Source of the DNA: SAR324 cluster bacterium
Lineage (GTDB): Bacteria > SAR324 > NAC60-12
Reading direction: 5' to 3'
DNA length: 15,403 bases
Assembly (NCBI GenBank): GCA_028822475.1
Contig: JAPKDT010000015.1
Location: 1-15,403, forward strand
Made by a program: the position numbers and the translations under genes. Below, in pieces: positions 13,929 to 15,403 of this stretch (its first letter is position 1; every line of letters begins with the position of its first letter). The notes under the pieces are model-generated. The model was not told the origin of the DNA and ran no database searches. It saw nothing but the letters and a program-made list of their open reading frames with translations.

Positions 13929-14840
13929 ATGAGCTCAAAGCTTTTCAAAGGAACACCTACTTATTTACTGGATTCAAAATTAAGTGAAGCTTTACACATT
14001 GCACGCTTGCTGGAAAAACCACTATTGCTTGAAGGAGAGCCCGGAACCGGCAAAACAAAACTTGCTCAGGAATTTGCAAAAAAAGAAAATCGACCCTTAT
14101 TTGAGGTGCCGATTACTTCAGAAAGCAAAGTTTCGCTCCTCGTTTCACGCTTCGATGAAGTTCAGCGCCTGATGGATACACAGGCTGCTGTTGCCAACGC
14201 CCAGATGAAACAAGCCGGAATTGACATGCAGATCGATACTGGCGGACGCAAAGTGGACAACTTGGAAGAATACGTCCATTTGGGACCACTCGCAGAAGCC
14301 TTCTCTACACCGGGATCGGTTCTACTGCTGGATGAAATAGACAAGGCTCCACGTGAACTTCCCAACAATCTTTTGTTTTTACTTTCCGAACGTCGGATTG
14401 TTGTTCCAGAAACACAGCAAACAATTGCCTGTGAACCTGGTAACATGCCGATCATAGTAATAACATCCAACCATGAACAAGATTTGCCTGCTCCTTTTAT
14501 TCGGCGTTGTATCTACATGTATATCGAGTTTCCGCCACCGGAAAGATTGCGTGAAATTGTCCGTATGCATCACCCTGGAGCAAATAAAAAAATAGTCTCG
14601 GCAGCCATTGAAATTTTCTATCAGTTACGTGAACTTGATTTAACCCGTAAACCTTCTACCAGTGAAATTTTAGATTGGATTTCATACCTCGTTCAGACAG
14701 ATGTTCTTGATTCTAAAGTTGTTGAAAGACTGAAAGGTGCGCAAACTCTGGTTAAACATCGTGACGACCGTGAACTCTTAAGGGCAATTCAGGAAAAAGG
14801 TATTGAGGCTGCAACCAGTCGAAAAACACCAAACTGGTAA
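13929..14840 (+). CDS. MoxR-family AAA+ ATPase
   Basis: A 303-residue cytoplasmic ATPase of the AAA+ MoxR group, proteins that act as chaperone-like remodellers, often for metal-cofactor or von Willebrand A proteins. Visible are Walker A GEPGTGKT (36-43), Walker B VLLLDEIDKA (131-140), sensor 1 ITSN (178-181), the arginine-finger region APFIRRC (188-194) and a C-terminal lid with KPSTSEILDW (241-250). Residues 77-116 form a rather long, charged insertion between the Walker boxes. MoxR genes are usually followed by a VWA-domain gene; here the neighbours are an unknown membrane protein upstream and plsY 25 bases downstream, so a partner may be encoded elsewhere. The ATG at 13929 has no clear Shine-Dalgarno. 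Confidence is high for the family, low for a specific substrate. Confidence 0.9.
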   Translation: MSSKLFKGTPTYLLDSKLSEALHIARLLEKPLLLEGEPGTGKTKLAQEFAKKENRPLFEVPITSESKVSLLVSRFDEVQRLMDTQAAVANAQMKQAGIDMQIDTGGRKVDNLEEYVHLGPLAEAFSTPGSVLLLDEIDKAPRELPNNLLFLLSERRIVVPETQQTIACEPGNMPIIVITSNHEQDLPAPFIRRCIYMYIEFPPPERLREIVRMHHPGANKKIVSAAIEIFYQLRELDLTRKPSTSEILDWISYLVQTDVLDSKVVERLKGAQTLVKHRDDRELLRAIQEKGIEAATSRKTPNW

Positions 14841-14865
14841 AATATTCTCACTAATTCACTTAGAC

Positions 14866-15403
14866 ATGTTTCAAATTGCTTTCTTCATTTTTATCTTTTT
14901 ACTTGGAAGCATCCCTTTCGGTTTGTTGATCAGCCGTTACTGGTTAAAAATTGACATTCGCCAACAAGGAAGCGGAAACATCGGCATGACAAACGTTATG
15001 CGGGTTGGTGGCAAATTACCCGGAATTATGACTTTTGTGCTGGATTTCGGAAAAGGCAGTCTCGCCGTTTTACTGGCCCAAACAGTTTTTTCTGTGTCCG
15101 AAACAGTTCCGGAAGCTCGGCTGCTATTACTCAGTATTACTGGGGTAGTTGTTGTATGCGGACATGTTTTTTCCGTTTTTCTACGCTTTAAAGGTGGAAA
15201 AGGAATTTCGACTTTATTTGGAGTTTTAGCAGTTTTGAATTTCAGCATAGGTCTCATTGCTGCCTTGGTTTGGGCAGGCATGTTTTTATGGAAAAAGATC
15301 TCAAGTCTTTCCGCAATCACCATGCTGATGATCCTTCCGTGGTTATTTCTGCTAGTTCCTTGGTTAGCAAATGAAACTCCTGTTTGGACTATGTTTTTCC
15401 TTT
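14866..15403 (+). CDS. plsY: Acyl-phosphate:glycerol-3-phosphate acyltransferase PlsY, 3' end cut off
   Basis: The reading frame runs from ATG 14866 through the window edge (179 codons visible), so it is incomplete only because the window ends. PlsY is a small integral inner-membrane enzyme that acylates glycerol-3-phosphate from acyl-phosphate, the first step of phospholipid synthesis. Its landmarks are present: the N-terminal LLGSIPFGLLISR (12-24), the glycine-rich GSGNIGMTNVMRVGGK (36-51), FGKG (61-64), CGHVFSVFLRFKGGKGISTLFG (97-118) and several hydrophobic membrane segments. PlsY is normally about 200 residues, so only some 20 residues are likely missing. The start is 25 bases beyond the MoxR gene, which suggests co-transcription. 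No clear Shine-Dalgarno is seen. Confidence 0.92.
   Translation, partial: MFQIAFFIFIFLLGSIPFGLLISRYWLKIDIRQQGSGNIGMTNVMRVGGKLPGIMTFVLDFGKGSLAVLLAQTVFSVSETVPEARLLLLSITGVVVVCGHVFSVFLRFKGGKGISTLFGVLAVLNFSIGLIAALVWAGMFLWKKISSLSAITMLMILPWLFLLVPWLANETPVWTMFFL

Noticed and set aside
1..15403. CRISPR arrays, tRNA or rRNA genes, insertion sequences, phage genes or a defence island
   Set aside because: No spaced DNA repeats, cloverleaf-like or ribosomal segments, transposase or integrase motifs were seen anywhere in the window.

Overview
The window reads as ordinary chromosome from a Gram-negative bacterium. It has an apolipoprotein N-acyltransferase and an exported periplasmic-type protein, so a double-membrane envelope is likely. 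It also has menaquinone synthesis genes. Base composition is moderately AT-rich, many genes lack a strong Shine-Dalgarno sequence, and GTG starts and short gene overlaps occur. I cannot name the organism from sequence alone. A deltaproteobacterium-like or SAR324-like marine lineage would fit, but that is a guess.

Layout. Positions 1-498 are an AT-rich stretch with no supportable gene; a weak promoter candidate and some inverted repeats lie in it. Positions 499-5666 hold a tight plus-strand operon: a divergent PurD-like ATP-grasp protein, the menaquinone methyltransferase MenG/UbiE, the isochorismate synthase MenF and the SEPHCHC synthase MenD (menF and menD overlap by 4 bases). A good sigma70-like promoter candidate sits at the end of menD and would drive the next unit: ftsW (septal peptidoglycan polymerase, 5786-6934) and, overlapping it by 8 bases, a gene of about 1050 codons for an exported protein made almost wholly of about 28 ankyrin repeats (6927-10085). 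A hairpin terminator overlaps the end of that gene. A small minus-strand gene (10131-10364) with a strong Shine-Dalgarno lies convergent to it.

From 10477 the plus strand carries lnt (apolipoprotein N-acyltransferase), a short-chain dehydrogenase-like protein that lacks the usual catalytic Tyr/Lys pair, an unrecognised protein with two membrane segments and a strongly acidic linker, a MoxR-family AAA+ ATPase and, cut by the window edge, plsY (acyl-phosphate:glycerol-3-phosphate acyltransferase).

How the genes fit together. The first block makes menaquinone. The rest is dominated by envelope functions: septal wall synthesis (ftsW), lipoprotein maturation (lnt) and phospholipid synthesis (plsY). 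The most unusual item is the exported ankyrin-repeat protein translationally linked to ftsW. Second is the pairing of a membrane-anchored acidic protein with a MoxR ATPase that has no von Willebrand A partner in view. No CRISPR array, tRNA, rRNA, insertion sequence or phage gene was seen.
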